This document shows positions 10,114-22,158 of a stretch of DNA of 64,000 nt, piece by piece (position 1 is the first letter of the stretch; each line of letters starts with the position of its first letter). This stretch comes from Sipunculus nudus (taxonomy: Eukaryota > Annelida > Sipuncula > Golfingiida > Sipunculidae). The position numbers and the translations under genes were made by a program. Where the stretch lies: the NCBI GenBank assembly GCA_026874595.1, contig CM049317.1, forward strand, positions 49,626,401 through 49,690,400, read 5' to 3'. Under the pieces are notes generated by a model that was not told the DNA's origin, searched no databases, and saw only the letters and a list, made by a program, of their open reading frames with translations.

Positions 10114-11039
10114 CTGAAATATGAAAAGTCTACAGTCATTTTCATCTAATTTATAAGGGATTATTAATCCTTTCAACTGGGCCAAAATGCTAACTTTATT
10201 CAGGTGCCCATTTAAATGGAAGGTGTAATGGCTACCCCAAAAATTGACATCATCTAGATGAACAATTTGTTTCATAATCTAAAACATTTATATATACTAC
10301 ACAATTATATATACTATTTTAATAATTATACTAGCTTATGATAATTTTAATGCAATTAGTCAAGTCATATATCTCTTATCTAGACTCATATTTCGGCCAT
10401 TTTTAAGTTACTTAACTTTATAGATATCCCAACTAAGGGATACAAAAGTTGTTATATGAGCATCCTTCAACACAGGAAGTTTGAGAAGTACCTATATCCT
10501 GTGCCAGATCCATATAGTTGAAATAAATAGTTCTATAAATTTATCCGGTTATGAGGACTTTTTTTCAGGTTATTTCATTATTCCTCCTGCTATTTATAAT
10601 AAAATAGACCACCCATCAGATGTGATTGTGAAAATGATGCCTTCCATGGGCATATGTGAAAGAGAATTGAGCTGGGAAAGGCACAGGAAATGATGGCAGT
10701 GACTAGGAGATGGGATTTACACTTTAGCTTGTTAGTTCACATGTATTCATCTGTTTTAGTTCTTCACTAGTAGCTCACCGATAAGATTACCAGCTTTTCA
10801 CAGAAATATCAATGCAAAAGGATGGATGGCCTTTGTGGTGCAGTTGTCTGTATGACAACTGTCAAGTTCAGAAATTATACATTTTCATCTTTTGGCTTAA
10901 ACCAAATTTGGTTTAATGATTACGTGAATAAGAAAAGAAATATCATGAGAAACCAGGTGGAAAGAGACGGAATCTTTATTCTACTCCATTTTATTCTTAT
11001 TATATAATCTTTTAAATACAGAGAAGAGAGAAGACTCAC
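10114..11039. other. Intron, nothing recognised
   Basis: An intron of about 0.93 kb between two half-LDLa exons of the minus-strand gene. It is AT-rich, with no shared repeat family and no further cysteine-rich exon on either strand. Confidence 0.55.
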
Positions 11040-11114
11040 GGCAGCGCTGTCTGTACTTCCTTATACAATCCCCATTCTTGCACTTTATGTGAAATTCTGA
11101 ATCACATTTTCCAG
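11040..11114 (-). CDS. Half-LDLa module exon (four-Cys), copy 2
   Basis: This is a 75-nt minus-strand exon with acceptor CCTTTTTCAG (AG at 11116-11115) and donor GTGAGT (11039-11034), phase 1-1. It encodes GKCDSEFHIKCKNGDCIRKY then RQRC, spacing C-x7-C-x4-C-x7-C. The third position of the core is Asn (CKNGDC) where the others have Asp. It has the same length and borders as the 10.0-kb exon, which indicates origin by exon duplication. The strong donor and polypyrimidine acceptor support real use. Confidence 0.78.
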
Positions 11115-12036
11115 CTGAAAAAGGGCAACAGTTGATGATACAAATCATAAACTTGGTTAAAAAGCCAGTTTATATAACATGTAAATGTACATATCATAGT
11201 TATAACATGAATATAACATGAGCACCGCAAATGTGCATAATACACCAGTTGTGTATCTGGTGACCTCTGAACTCATTAAACATGCGTGAATTTTGAAAAG
11301 AGTGTAATTCAGATGAGAAACTCTATTGTTTAATATGTATAATGAGCTTCATGAAAATACATAGGATTTTTGGTAATTCACCAATGTGCCTCCACAGTGC
11401 TGTGACCTCTGAACTCATTAAATAAGCATGGATTTTGCTGGAAATTGACCTTAGGCAAGATATTTGATTGATTAACATTTCTTATGAGTTTTATCAAAAT
11501 CCTTCATATTCTTCCTAAGTTATTGCTGCGACTCCACAAAGTAGCCAAGTGACCTGTGACCTTATTAAATATATGTGTGGATGTTGCCCAATATCAAGCT
11601 CAGGTGAGATAATCTGTTGGTAAGTAGTTATAGGGAGTTTTGTGAAAATCACGGCCTCAGTTATCGTGGTGACACTTAGAAAAAAGTTAACAAACTGATG
11701 AATCAACATTAGGAATTCCATAATACTTGCTTCGTATGACAGGTGTATAAAAATCTAGAGAATTTGGAGAAAAGACATATAGACATCAGCAGAGCTAGAA
11801 GTACTTTAATCTAAATCTGAGTTTATAGCAATAAATAGGAAACAAAATTAGTAACAGATTACTTTAAATTTGAGAGTAGTAGGTAAATGACAGGGTTATA
11901 AAGAAACATCATCTAGATTAGAGTTAATATTATATTTACACTTTTTACCCCAAAAGAACCTTGTCGCTAAGAATTAAACTAGATTATGGGCATTTGTGAA
12001 TGAACATAATTCCCTAGACTTTTGCAATGCCATCCT
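11115..12036. other. Intron, weak internal repetition only
   Basis: Intron between the 19.0-kb and 11.0-kb exons. Three loose repeats of 'gacctctgaactcattaaa' type occur at about 11270-11590, spaced near 130-150 bp. No coding evidence is seen. Confidence 0.5.
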
Positions 12037-12535
12037 TTAAAGGGACACATTCAGGAGCAATACTTATCCTTTCACACTACTAGTTCAGTTTTACTTTATG
12101 CAAAAGTTTCCCAGCAAAATCATCCCAGGATACAGTCATAGTACCTCGCACACTGCTGTTTAACACCTTGTTATGGCTCTGCGTGTTAGTTAATACAGTC
12201 CACGTGTGTCTGTTTACCATAACAATGCCATGTGACTGGAGGTCCGAATGTGAGCCTCAACACGTGATGTTTAGCCAGTGTGAACATGTATTACAGTATT
12301 TTTGGCCAAGTCAGTCAAAGCATCTCCTGATTGACACATGTTATGGCTCCCCCTTGCACGAGGCCCAACGTGCTGTGTTTATGTTGACACCCAATTCCCT
12401 GATTTTAACACACGTTTACAGGAGTAGGCAAATGGTTTCAAGGCAATATTTTGGTTGGTACAAGTTTATTTTAAAGGTAAGAAGCTATTTTTCATGTTAA
12501 TTAAACATGCTTTATAGGTGACTGGGCCCCTTTAA
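12037..12535 (+). mobile_element. 0.5-kb TTAA-bounded MITE, copy 1
   Basis: It begins TTAAAGGGACACATTCAGG and ends CCTATAGGTGACTGGGCCCCTTTAA type sequence, giving imperfect inverted ends (TTAAAGGG.C.CA.TCA). Both borders are TTAA. Shared internal landmarks are 'aaaagtttcccagcaaaa', 'catctcctgattg' and 'acaggagtaggcaaatggtt'. Further copies lie at 23246-23745 (+) and 56242-56755 (-), also ending in TTAA. The size, lack of coding and TTAA borders suggest a non-autonomous element moved by a TTAA-targeting (piggyBac-like) transposase. Copies differ by many substitutions and so are old. Confidence 0.75.
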
Positions 12536-12914
12536 GTAGGCCTTGGCCTTCTATTGACACTTATCCAAAGAAAACATATATGGTAGTGAATTGAGTTGGT
12601 GCTACAAAGCTGGGGAGATCATAAATTGTTCAAAGATCTTGGACAGCTCATCTCATAAGATGAGTAGATGGATAGCCATTGAACTCCTTATCACCTGGTA
12701 CTTAACAACAATATATATTTAATTGTTTGATTCAAAATCTACTCAAAACATTTCTTTAAAATTATGACCACTTCTTTTGAATTTATGTCTGAGCTAAAAA
12801 CTCATGCAAATTTGTATCATGACTATTGATATTTACAATGATTGTGATTGGAACAGGACCATGAAATCATATTGGTCTATTTTATTGTACAATTCACAAT
12901 GAAACTAGAATATT
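12536..12914. other. Intron, nothing recognised
   Basis: AT-rich intron sequence between the MITE and the next dispersed repeat. No open frame or repeat is supported. Confidence 0.45.
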
Positions 12915-13470
12915 GTTAGTCGACAAGGGACTACCTGTATCCGGCAAAATCAGAGTGAGACAGGTGAAGTGAGGCGTGGATTGAGTGGCAATTAAGGGGA
13001 AATAAAGTGAGGTGTGTTGCATATTAGCTAGTGGTGGGAGCTGGTTCCTTTTTCATAATCATATGTTAGATCTATACACATGCAAAATTTCAGGGGGATA
13101 CGTCAAACCAGTCCTGAGATATTAGCATGGATTTCTGCAGCACAAACATAAATGTAGATAGCGCCACCTGCCACAAAGTCCAGAAAGCTATCCAAGATGT
13201 ATATACATACTAAATTTTAGGCAGATTGGTCAAACCACTGCCGAGATATGAGTGATTTTATTCCAAGGCAGAAAAACAGATGGTTGCTGTGCAAAACTGT
13301 TTGCAGGTGGTGCCACCATTTTTTATGTATGTTATAAAGCTATCCAAGGGCTACATTTGTGCAAAATTTTTAGCCTGATTGGTTAAACGAGTCCGAAGAT
13401 ATGTGGGATAATGTGTCAAAACAGACGCACAGAAGGACGCACTTGAGAGAGGAAAGGTCAGAGGCCAATG
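12915..13470. repeat. Dispersed repeat with two diverged internal units
   Basis: Two units recur, each running from a 'caaaatttcagggggatac / taaattttaggcagattgg' phrase through 'gtcaaaccagtcctgagata / tcaaaccactgccgagata' to a 'gcgccacc / ggtgccacc' segment, followed by a third partial unit (13355-13410). It ends with an 'acagacgcacagaaggacgc' motif like other repeat ends here. It is non-coding; no other copy is in this window. Confidence 0.5.
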
Positions 13471-14577
13471 CAAAATATTTTGGCACCAGTTCACATGTGA
13501 CCTCATAATGGTGTAAAGTTTTGGAAAAATCTGTTCAGTTGTCTCAGAGTTCTATTCAGGAAATCATCTCGGCGGTGGTGGGGGAACCCGGTCAAAAACA
13601 TAGTATCCACAAAACTCTTTTTGGCTGACACAAATATAGCATTTATCCAGTTGCTTCATTTATCATACTGAAGATTAGTGTTCTCTAGGATCATTGCCAG
13701 TGTTTCCTTTGTATATTTGTATCACAATGTAAAAATCATTTTTTTTTCCAGCCCAACATGACCTGTGTCACCAATTTTGTCATAAGATAAGTTTTTCAAA
13801 CATATTCCTACTTAAAAGGTGGTATATCTCTAGTCTGGGAATACTTGCATGAGCATCTGACGCCAGACAGTTTGAGGGCTCTCACATGAGACAGACAATC
13901 CATGCATGGCTTAGTCCATGCAAAAGGAATTGGTTGATACACAAGGGTCACTAGTCGAAAGCATGCCCATACCCTAGTTATTAATGCCTGTTTTCTGTTT
14001 GTTAAATGAAACCTTTAGATATGAATGATCAGGACCCATGGCCAGTCTATTTCAAACAGCTTTAGGGCTAGTGTGATATGTAAATGTATTGATTATTGAT
14101 GGCTCTGACAATAATCAAATTAATATCTTCATAAACTGGTACATGTACAACAAACCTTACAATTTTGTTTAAATTTTGAATATTTGTAACCTGTATCACT
14201 CAACAGTACGGTACTGCTACTAATGAAGGCTCTTACATTAAATAAGTCATGCACTGGCTTGAAGAGAATCATTAACCAATAACTGTATTGTGCATGTAAT
14301 AAATTATTTATTTTGATTAATCATTCAATGCTTTTAAGTCATATAAATTTCTTTTGAGTTCCAATTTATACTAGTGCACCAGAGCTGGCAAGTTTTTGCC
14401 AAGGTAGGTAAAAAATGAATAAAAACAAAAAAAACTTGTTTTCACTAAAAGATTCTGTCACTCATTTTTCCAGATAAAAAGTAAAATTCTTTTGCACTAT
14501 ATTCATGGATGAGGCTATCTTCCTCAGTTGATTTAGCTTTTACTCAAAATCAAATTCTCCATTAGTTTATAGAAAAA
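13471..14577. other. Intron, nothing recognised
   Basis: AT-rich DNA between two repeats inside the long intron of the minus-strand gene. No exon with the module pattern is found on either strand. Confidence 0.45.
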
Positions 14578-16768
14578 CTAGATGTTGTCGCACAATGGTC
14601 CTCAGAGGGCCCCGCATTTCTTCTAGTGCTCAACCAGTTTACATATGGCTGAAAAGTTAAGTAAAAGTTGAAAAATATGAAAAACAGAAACAGGTTTATA
14701 TCTGCATGCATGAGGGAAAAAATCCTATTGGTTAAAAAATATGAAAGAATTTATGTCTGAAATAATGTGTGCAATAGAAAATCACCAATTTTACTCTGTT
14801 GGCCATATTTGATTTTGAGCAAGTCTGTATTTCAACAGGTCAGAAGCCACCAATAATCCCTGAGAAAATGATAAAGATCAAGCATGTTCTTGTTGAGATA
14901 TTGGGTGCAAACGAAAATCACCCATTGTGACCTGGTGGCAATATTGGAATTCCGACAGACCTGTAATTTGATAGGGATACTATCCTTATATGCACCAATA
15001 ATTCCTGTGAATTGGGGAAAGCTGAAGTATATTATTTGTTGAGTTATTGTGCAAAAAAGAAAATCAGTGATTGGGCTGTGGTGGCCTTATTGGAATTCTG
15101 ACAGATCTGTACTTCAATAGGACTAGAGCCCTCATATGTACTAATCATCACTGTGAATTTGGGAAAGACAGAATTCTGTGGAAGTGGTTAATTTAGTGTT
15201 TATAATTTTTTGGCCATTTTTTATTTAATTGCATAAGGGCTCTTCAAAGTTTTCACGCAAATCTGTTTATTATGCAATGAATTGTGTTTCAAATTATTAA
15301 AACATTCATAAAAGACAGGTTTGTAATGTAACCTACATCCCACCTCACAACCTTCTAGTGACCGCTTTCATGCCACGGCCAATGGTCGAGTACCATGACC
15401 GCAAGGTGTGAACAATAAGTAATTAATCAGGACTATCACGTTTGATAATGCAATGGTACTGCATCCAGCTATGTTCATTGACATCTGCGTAAGTTGTAGA
15501 ATTTCTCTACGACAACAACTGTGATTATACTAACCAGAAGCAGCAAACTATGTCCGAACAACAAACAGAACTGACAACAGTCGCAGGTAGCTCTCAGCTC
15601 AGTCTTACTTCAAAGCTATGGGAAGGACTAGGGGTGTCTTAAAAGGCTACTTATTGTTTCACAGTTGTTTCTACAAATCACAATAAATGAGAGGGGTCTT
15701 TCTCAAAAAATTACTTGCTATGAACTCTTATGACAACATGACTATTCTAACATCCTGGTAGAAGATGCCTCAACTCAAGCGACCATGCATGGAAGGATAA
15801 CCAGGCCCACATGACAGTGTGTAAGGCTAAAAATGCTGTAATTGCATCAAATTTAAGCATGATCTTATTTAAGTGCAAATCTAGCTCCCACTAAAAGCAC
15901 GAAAATTAAAATCCCACTAACAAAATAACTTCCACAGTATGTTGTTGATGAGTTTTCACGCCACAAGAAAATCAGGGATTGGGCTGTGGTGGGCAAATTT
16001 GAATTATGACAGGTCTGTAAATCAATAGGTCTGGAGCCCTTAATGTACCAATCATCCCTGTGAATTTAGGAAAGCTGAATTATGTTGTTGAATTATCATT
16101 CGTGGAAGAAAATCAGCAATTGGGCTGTGGTGACCATATTGAAATCCCTAGAGGTGTGTAATTCATTAGGTCTGCAACCCTCATATGTACAAGTCATCCC
16201 TGTGGATTTCGAAAAGCTGAAGTATGTTGTTGTTGCTTTATCATGGGCGAAAGAAAATCAGCAATTAATCTGTGCAGGCCATATTAGAATTCCGACAGGT
16301 CTGTAAATCAATATGTCTGGAGCCCTCATATGTACCAATCATCCCTGTGAATTTGGGAAAGCTGAATTATGTTGTTGTGGAATTATCATGTGCAAAATAA
16401 AATCAGATTTGTGGTGCCCATATTGAAATCCTAAGAGGTGTGTAATTCATTAGGTCTGCAACCCTCATAAGTACAAATTATCCCTGTGAATTTGGAAAAG
16501 CTGAAGGATGTTGTTGTTTATCTATCGCTCTTAAAGAAAATCAGCGATTAATCTGTGCTGGCCATATTGGAATTCCGGCAGGGCTGTAATTCAACAGGTC
16601 TGAAGCCCTCATATGTATCAATCATCCCTGTGAAATTGGGAAAGCTAGAGTATATTGTTGTTCAGTTATTGCGCAAAAGAAGTGTCACTGACGGAAGGAC
16701 GAAAAGACGGAAGGACAGACTGACAAGGTGATCACTATAGGGCACCGCTTGTTAAGAGGGGACCCTAG
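14578..16768. mobile_element. Repeat element with tandem 135-240 bp units, copy 1
   Basis: It starts 'ctagatgttgtcgcacaatg' followed by 'tcagagggccccgc', and ends 'tgatcactatagggcaccgc' followed by 'gggaccctag'. The terminal 'agggccccgc'/'gggaccct' pieces are partly inverted. The interior is built of recurring units with 'cagcaattgggctgtggt', 'attccgacaggtctgtaa' and 'tcatccctgtgaatttggga'. The same ends flank a shorter copy at 35680-36104. A 762-bp TIR element is nested at 15176-15937. It is non-coding; the small open frames are products of the repeat. Confidence 0.7.
15176..15937. mobile_element. 762-bp MITE nested in the 14578-16768 repeat
   Basis: The ends are inverted: 'ctgtggaagtggttaattta' at the left and the reverse complement of 'aaaataacttccacag' at the right. 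The surrounding repeat unit reads continuously once this segment is removed ('gaatt' + 'tatgttgttga', as in sister units at 16080 and 16360), so the borders are well fixed. At most 1 bp (T) is duplicated at the target. No coding sequence is present. Confidence 0.7.
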
Positions 16769-17040
16769 TAGTAGTGGAAGGGATTTCTGAGAGAATGACC
16801 AATGGATTTCTAGAGCTTTTACAGCCTGTACTTACTGCATGGTGCACAGAAACTGGGGTACTGCCTAGATGTTGAAAAAGCCAGCAAACTGGTGTTTAGA
16901 TATGGCATGCCTCCATGATACTGAGTACTTTATTAAGGACACTTACTAAAAAGTACAATATGTTTCCTGTCGACAGTTTAAATAAAACAAGCAAAAAATG
17001 TCCCCTCCCCCCTTTGGGATCTTGTTGTTTTTCATGCTTG
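16769..17040. other. Intron spacer
   Basis: Short unique-looking stretch between the repeat element and the satellite array; nothing recognised. Confidence 0.4.
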
Positions 17041-18600
17041 ATAACGGACGGACAGACAAAGTGACAGACAGAAGCCAGACACTCCAAAACCAATCCCAAC
17101 CAAGGTGAGCATGAGCACAATCACTGACCAAAATTTGAATGAAACGGATAATATTTAGGAATGTTATCGCATGGAAATGAAAACCTGATGGATAGACAAA
17201 CAGAGTGACAGACAGACAGATGCCAGACACTCCAAAACCATTCCCAACCAAGGTAAGCATGAGACCAATAACTGACACATATTTGAATAAAATCAGGTTA
17301 TATTTAGGAAAGTTATCTCATGGAAATGAAAACCTGACAGACAGACAGATAGGGTGACAGACAGACAGAATCTGCGACACTCAAAAACCAATCCCAACCA
17401 AGGTAAGCATGACAGCAATCACTGACCCAAATTTGAATGAAATGGGATAATATTTAGAAAAGTTATCGCACAGAAATGAAAACCTGATGGACAACAGGCA
17501 GAGTGACAGACAGACAGAAGCCAGACACTTCAAAACCAATCCCAACAAAGGTAAGCATGATAACAATTACTAACCAAAATTTAAATGAAATCGGATAATA
17601 TTTAGAAAAGTTATCCCAATGAAACAAAAATCTGATGGATTGACAGACAGAGTGACAAACAGACAGACAGATGCAAGACATTCCAAAACCAATCCAAACC
17701 AAGGTAAGCATGAGAGCAATCACTGACAAAAATTTGAATGAAATCAGATAATATTCAGGAAAGTAATTGCATAGAAACGAAAACCTGTTGGACTGACAGA
17801 CAGTGACAGACAGACAGAAGCCACACATTCCAAAACCCATCCCAACAAAGGTTAGCATGAGACCAATAACTGACCAAAATTTGAATGAAATCTGATAATA
17901 TTCAGAAAAGTTATCACACCGAAAAGAAAATCTGATGGACTGGTAGAGAGAGTGACAAACAGACAGACAGATGCCAGACACTTCAAAACCAATCCCAACG
18001 AAGGTAAGCATGAGAGTAATCACTGACCAAAATTTGAATGAAATCAGATAATATTTAGGAAAGTAATCGCACGGAAACAAAAACCTGACGGACTGACAGA
18101 GAGAGTGACAGACAGACAGAAGCCAGACACTCCAAAACCAATCCCGACAAAGGTAAGCATGAGAGCAATCACTGACCAAAATTTGAATGAAATCGAATAA
18201 TATTTAGGAAAGTTATCGCATGGAAACAAAAATTAGACAGACAGACAGAAATAGTGACAGACAGAAAGATAAACAGAAGCCAGACACTCCAAGACCAATC
18301 CAAACCAAGGTATGCATGAGAGCAATCACTGACCCAAATTTGAATGAAATTGGATAATATTTATGAAAGGTATTGCACAGAAATGAAAACCTGACAGACA
18401 AACAAAGTGACAGATAGACAGAAGTCAGCCACTCCAAAACCAATCCTAACCAAGGTATGCATGAGAGCAATCACTGACCTAAATTTGAATGAAATCGGAT
18501 AATATTTGGAAAGTTATTGCACGGAAACGAAAAAACCTGACAGACGGACAGAGAGACAGACAGACAGAAGGACAGACAAACAAACCAAAATCAATGTCCT
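17041..18600. repeat. About 150-bp satellite array, ten copies
   Basis: The landmark 'caaaaccaatcccaaccaag' recurs near 17083, 17227, 17376, 17525, 17677, 17825, 17976, 18126, 18284 and 18429, a spacing of 144-158 bp. Each unit also holds 'tttgaatgaaatcggataat' and a GACAGACAGACA run. A diverged outlier unit lies at 19120-19290 on the other side of an exon. Because many copies share phase, the minus strand carries long open frames, the longest 238 codons (17463-18179), which are Phe/Ser/Leu-rich repeats and not a protein family. The array sits in the intron downstream (in gene sense) of the 19.0-kb exon. Confidence 0.9.
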
Positions 18601-19012
18601 GTGCATTTGCGGAATGGGGACAAAAAAAATACCTGGTGATTCAATCAATTCAGTTCTTTTTTACAAAGAAAAAAAGAACAAATGCTTTATTTAAAAACAA
18701 GAATACAAGTTAAAGTAAAAACAAGTCGGATGGCAATAAACAGTAACTGAATGAATTGAAACACCTTAAACAGTTTTTAGAAGCATATTTCTACTCTGAA
18801 TTCACTGCAGCTGCAATGAACCGAAATATCAGATAATTAAATTTAAATCATAAATTTTACAAATGCTCTTGGCCTAAAAATATATTTGATTTATAATCCC
18901 TTGTTTCGATTGATTATAAAGTGCACGCACTTGTCCCTAGCTTGTAAACTGTTTTCTATTCACAAATCAATGATTCTTATGAGTATAAGAACAAATAAAA
19001 GTACAAACTCAC

Positions 19013-19081
19013 GACAGTTTGATGTCCATGAAGCACATGTGCCGTCACTGCATTTTCTCTCATAAGACCCCTTGCACTCCC
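19013..19081 (-). CDS. Half-LDLa module exon (four-Cys), copy 1
   Basis: This is a 69-nt minus-strand exon with acceptor ATCTTTACAG (AG at 19083-19082) and donor GTGAGT (19012-19007), phase 1-1. It encodes GECKGSYERKCSDGTC then ASWTSNC, spacing C-x7-C-x4-C-x6-C, the closest in length to LDLa C1-C4. It is the most 5' of the four module exons visible. Upstream exons, including the signal peptide, are not identified with confidence; a possible candidate exon is at 32.7 kb. It is flanked on both sides by units of the 150-bp satellite. Confidence 0.75.
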
Positions 19082-19119
19082 CTGTAAAGATATGTATCAG
19101 TGTTGTAGTTAAGTGTCAC

Positions 19120-19290
19120 ACCATCCCAGTCCAGTCCAAGTATGCATTAGGGCAATCACTGACCCTCAATTGAATGAAATCAGATAATATTTAGGAAAGT
19201 TACTGAACAGAAACAAAAACCTGACAGATGGACAGACAGGGGACAAACAAACAGCATGACAGACAGAGAGAAAGAACAACCCAAATCAAT
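19120..19290. repeat. Isolated unit of the 150-bp satellite
   Basis: One diverged unit ('gcaatcactgaccctcaatt', 'gaaatcagataatatttagg', then a GACAGA run) of the array at 17041-18600, separated from it by the 19.0-kb exon and about 450 bp of ordinary sequence. Confidence 0.7.
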
Positions 19291-22158
19291 GTCCCCTGTT
19301 CTGTGGAGCAGAATTCCTCATTTTTTATCACAGACTAAATAAGATGTGCCTCACATACTATGTAAGTGTATATATATCATATATAAATTTAAATTATGAT
19401 ATGAATGCTGCACCCCCCCCCCCCCTTGCAGAGTGCACATGTTGTGACACCCCATTCATTCATCCCAATTCATGTGTGTGAGTTTCACGGCAAAATATTT
19501 TCATGGTTGGTGTTTTGCTGCACAACAGTCATGCAGGAAGCCCCCACCCCCACCCCCCCCCCCCCCCGAATACTGATCAAACTCACCTGTGGCCAATTCC
19601 TGAGTGACAACCACACACTGCAAGGCATAAAAAAGCAGGATGTAACATCCGCTTTCTGCTTTCATATTACATGGACCTGTAACACAATTCACAAGGTAAA
19701 AACTACATGGAATATCATAATTGTAACACAAGATCTGTGAACCAACTTGTATCATACTTCATCAGATTAAATTAGCACCATCATTGGCCAATCAATCATC
19801 AAAATAAAAATGCCCTGACAAAAGCCACTACTTATATTTACAACTGTTTGGTCTGTTGTGCACAAAATATCCCTAAAATTTTCCTATGGATTTCAATGGC
19901 ATTTCACAAAAAGAGTGGGACATTACTTCAACTTATACTTAAGTATACTTACTTAAACTTTTATACCTTATACCTTTAGGGCAAATCAAAAGACAAAGTG
20001 AATGCATACATGTGAAACCCATTCTGGATTGGGCTAAGAATCAAACCAATAAGAGCTTGTATCCGTGTAATCAAACCAACAACAGAAGGGTGTCCCATGT
20101 TAAAATTCTGTGCAAAATGCGATACCATGCTTTCAGTGGTCTTGTAAAATTTAGTGCTCTGTATGTATCCTTCTTTTTGAGTGCAGAAAACCTTGCCCAA
20201 CAAAGAAGGGATTACATAAATGGATGCCTAGGACAGCTGCAGTGTATAACAACTGCAGGAGGAGCATAGCCTACAGGTGCATGTATTACATTTCAGCTGG
20301 GTGGGCCAGGTTAGCAGTGATGATGTTACACATGCACATCTGGCTGGCTGAAACAATCAGGCTGGCTCACTTGGACAGGCCCCCCACACACAGGATAACA
20401 AAACATGATGCACAGTATGTATCCACTAGGTCAATGAAATCACAAGGAATGGGCATGTTTGGGTCTAGCAATGGGCCCTGTGCAAGCACTGGGCCCGTTA
20501 GACCCAGCTGTGGCTCTGTGGTATATGTAGGGAACACACTTGATTGGTTCAGCCATGTATTACATCATCATTGCTGACCTACTGTTTCCTGGCTCATCAA
20601 GCTGAAAATGTTGTACATGTACATGCAACCTACAAGCTAAAGGAATTGTGTAACCAACTGAATAGACTCTTCTCACTGGGACAAACACCAAACACATGGA
20701 TTACACTTAGTCTGCATTCCATCCATTAAGATAAATGAAGATTGAAGCCTGTGGCTCTGTATATATACTACAGAGCCACAACCGGGTCTACTTGGATGGT
20801 GTGCTGTCAGTCAAAAAGAAGGGTAACAACATTGGTTCTGGGCAGTCCTTGCTGGGCTGGTATCCATTTTGCTGGGAACAGATACATGGCTACGATAAAA
20901 TAGTCTTTATATCATAACAGTCTGATGAAGCTGGAACAAAATTGTAAGCATAATGGGGCCTATTATTTGATAAGAGAAGCTCCCTTGTAGTCACTGAGCC
21001 TGACTTGATATGCTTTGAAAGTATGTTACTAAGTCTTGGCAGGGTTGACCTAGACTTACCATTGCAGAAATTCCTAGGTGGTAATTCCCATGAATTCCTG
21101 CCTTGGGAAATACTCCCTTCTGGGAATTATCGGGATATCCCACCGTGGGAAATATTCATGTGACAAGGAAATGCAATAAATCTGTATATTTGTGCACTTA
21201 ATTAACAAAAACAGGTTAACAAAGTTTTAACAATTTCAGTACTGGTAAAGCAGTTTCAATCCATTCAATAAAATAAATTTAAAAGTATGTTAACTGCCTG
21301 CATATTATGTAGTAACATTTGTAACATGCATGTCAATTACCCTTTTAAAGGAAGTATAGGCAAAAACTAAATCCTACAAGACAGTGAAGGCTCTAAGGAC
21401 AATTATATTTAGGGATACTTCTGACTTTCTGATGAACTTTACTAGTCTTGTCCTGTTTTTTTTAATAAAAAAAGGTATGAGGGTAGTGCAGGAAAAAACC
21501 ATTCATACTCTTTAATCCCTTGCTGTCAATTCTGATTGTAACTCAATTAAGAATTATTTATAACTTAATCTAATTTTAACTTCATCAGTCATCAGATATT
21601 TCTTTTTCTGGGGATAATTATTGTAAATAATGCTATGGTTTGGGTTATGTGGTTCATCATATATATGTCTAGATATTGCCCACTGTTTCCATTCAAGCAT
21701 CATGCTATTAAAGGAATTATAATAGCTGAAGTCCATGCAGTTCCGCAATCACACTGACTAATTTTGTTAATCTAATTGTGGCTTTGGAAGTATACATGAT
21801 TACCATCATGTCTGCACCTCTTTCTAGACAGGTCTACAACAGCCAGGCATCACAAAGTAAATTATTTATTTCATGCTTAGGTATTTATCATAAATCGCCA
21901 CATTACTTTTGTTGATAAAAGATAATTTTTAGTGGCAAACAAAGTATATTTGACTTAAATATTGCAAAAAATTAGGTGGACAGGGGTGTAGGAACAAAGT
22001 AAAGTTGAAGCACTGTCAGCTGTGCAGGGGCTGATCGATGGAAAGTCTTAGCAGTCGACATTGTCAGCTGCGCAGACGCTCCAGGCTCTGAAACTCTGCA
22101 ACCGCCATTGTCGGCATCCTAGACACTTCACTAAACAATACGGGTACTATTGCCTTGG
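19291..22158. other. No gene seen; poly-C runs and a GGGA-rich cluster
   Basis: This contains C runs at about 19410-19425 and 19550-19567, and a short inverted 'tgtggctctgta / tacagagccaca' pair at about 20750-20783. A cluster of GGGAA/TTCCC-like motifs lies at 21067-21150. Open frames of up to 117 codons near 20.0-20.6 kb have no recognisable motif. The region is probably upstream intron or flank of the minus-strand gene. Confidence 0.45.

Noticed and set aside
12168-12500. 110-codon plus-strand frame
   Set aside because: It lies entirely inside the TTAA-bounded MITE. The sister copies at 23.2 and 56.2 kb do not preserve the frame.
17463-18179. 238-codon minus-strand open frame
   Set aside because: It follows the period of the 150-bp satellite. 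Each repeat gives the same Phe/Ser/Val-rich phrase, and neighbouring frames do likewise. There is no family motif or splice context.
17041-18600. Regularly spaced array resembling a CRISPR at first sight
   Set aside because: The units are 150 bp and similar throughout. There are no short repeats with unique spacers, no cas genes, and the context is eukaryotic.
20224-20577. 117-codon plus-strand frame
   Set aside because: No motif, no splice or promoter context, and overlapping frames of similar length on the same strand.
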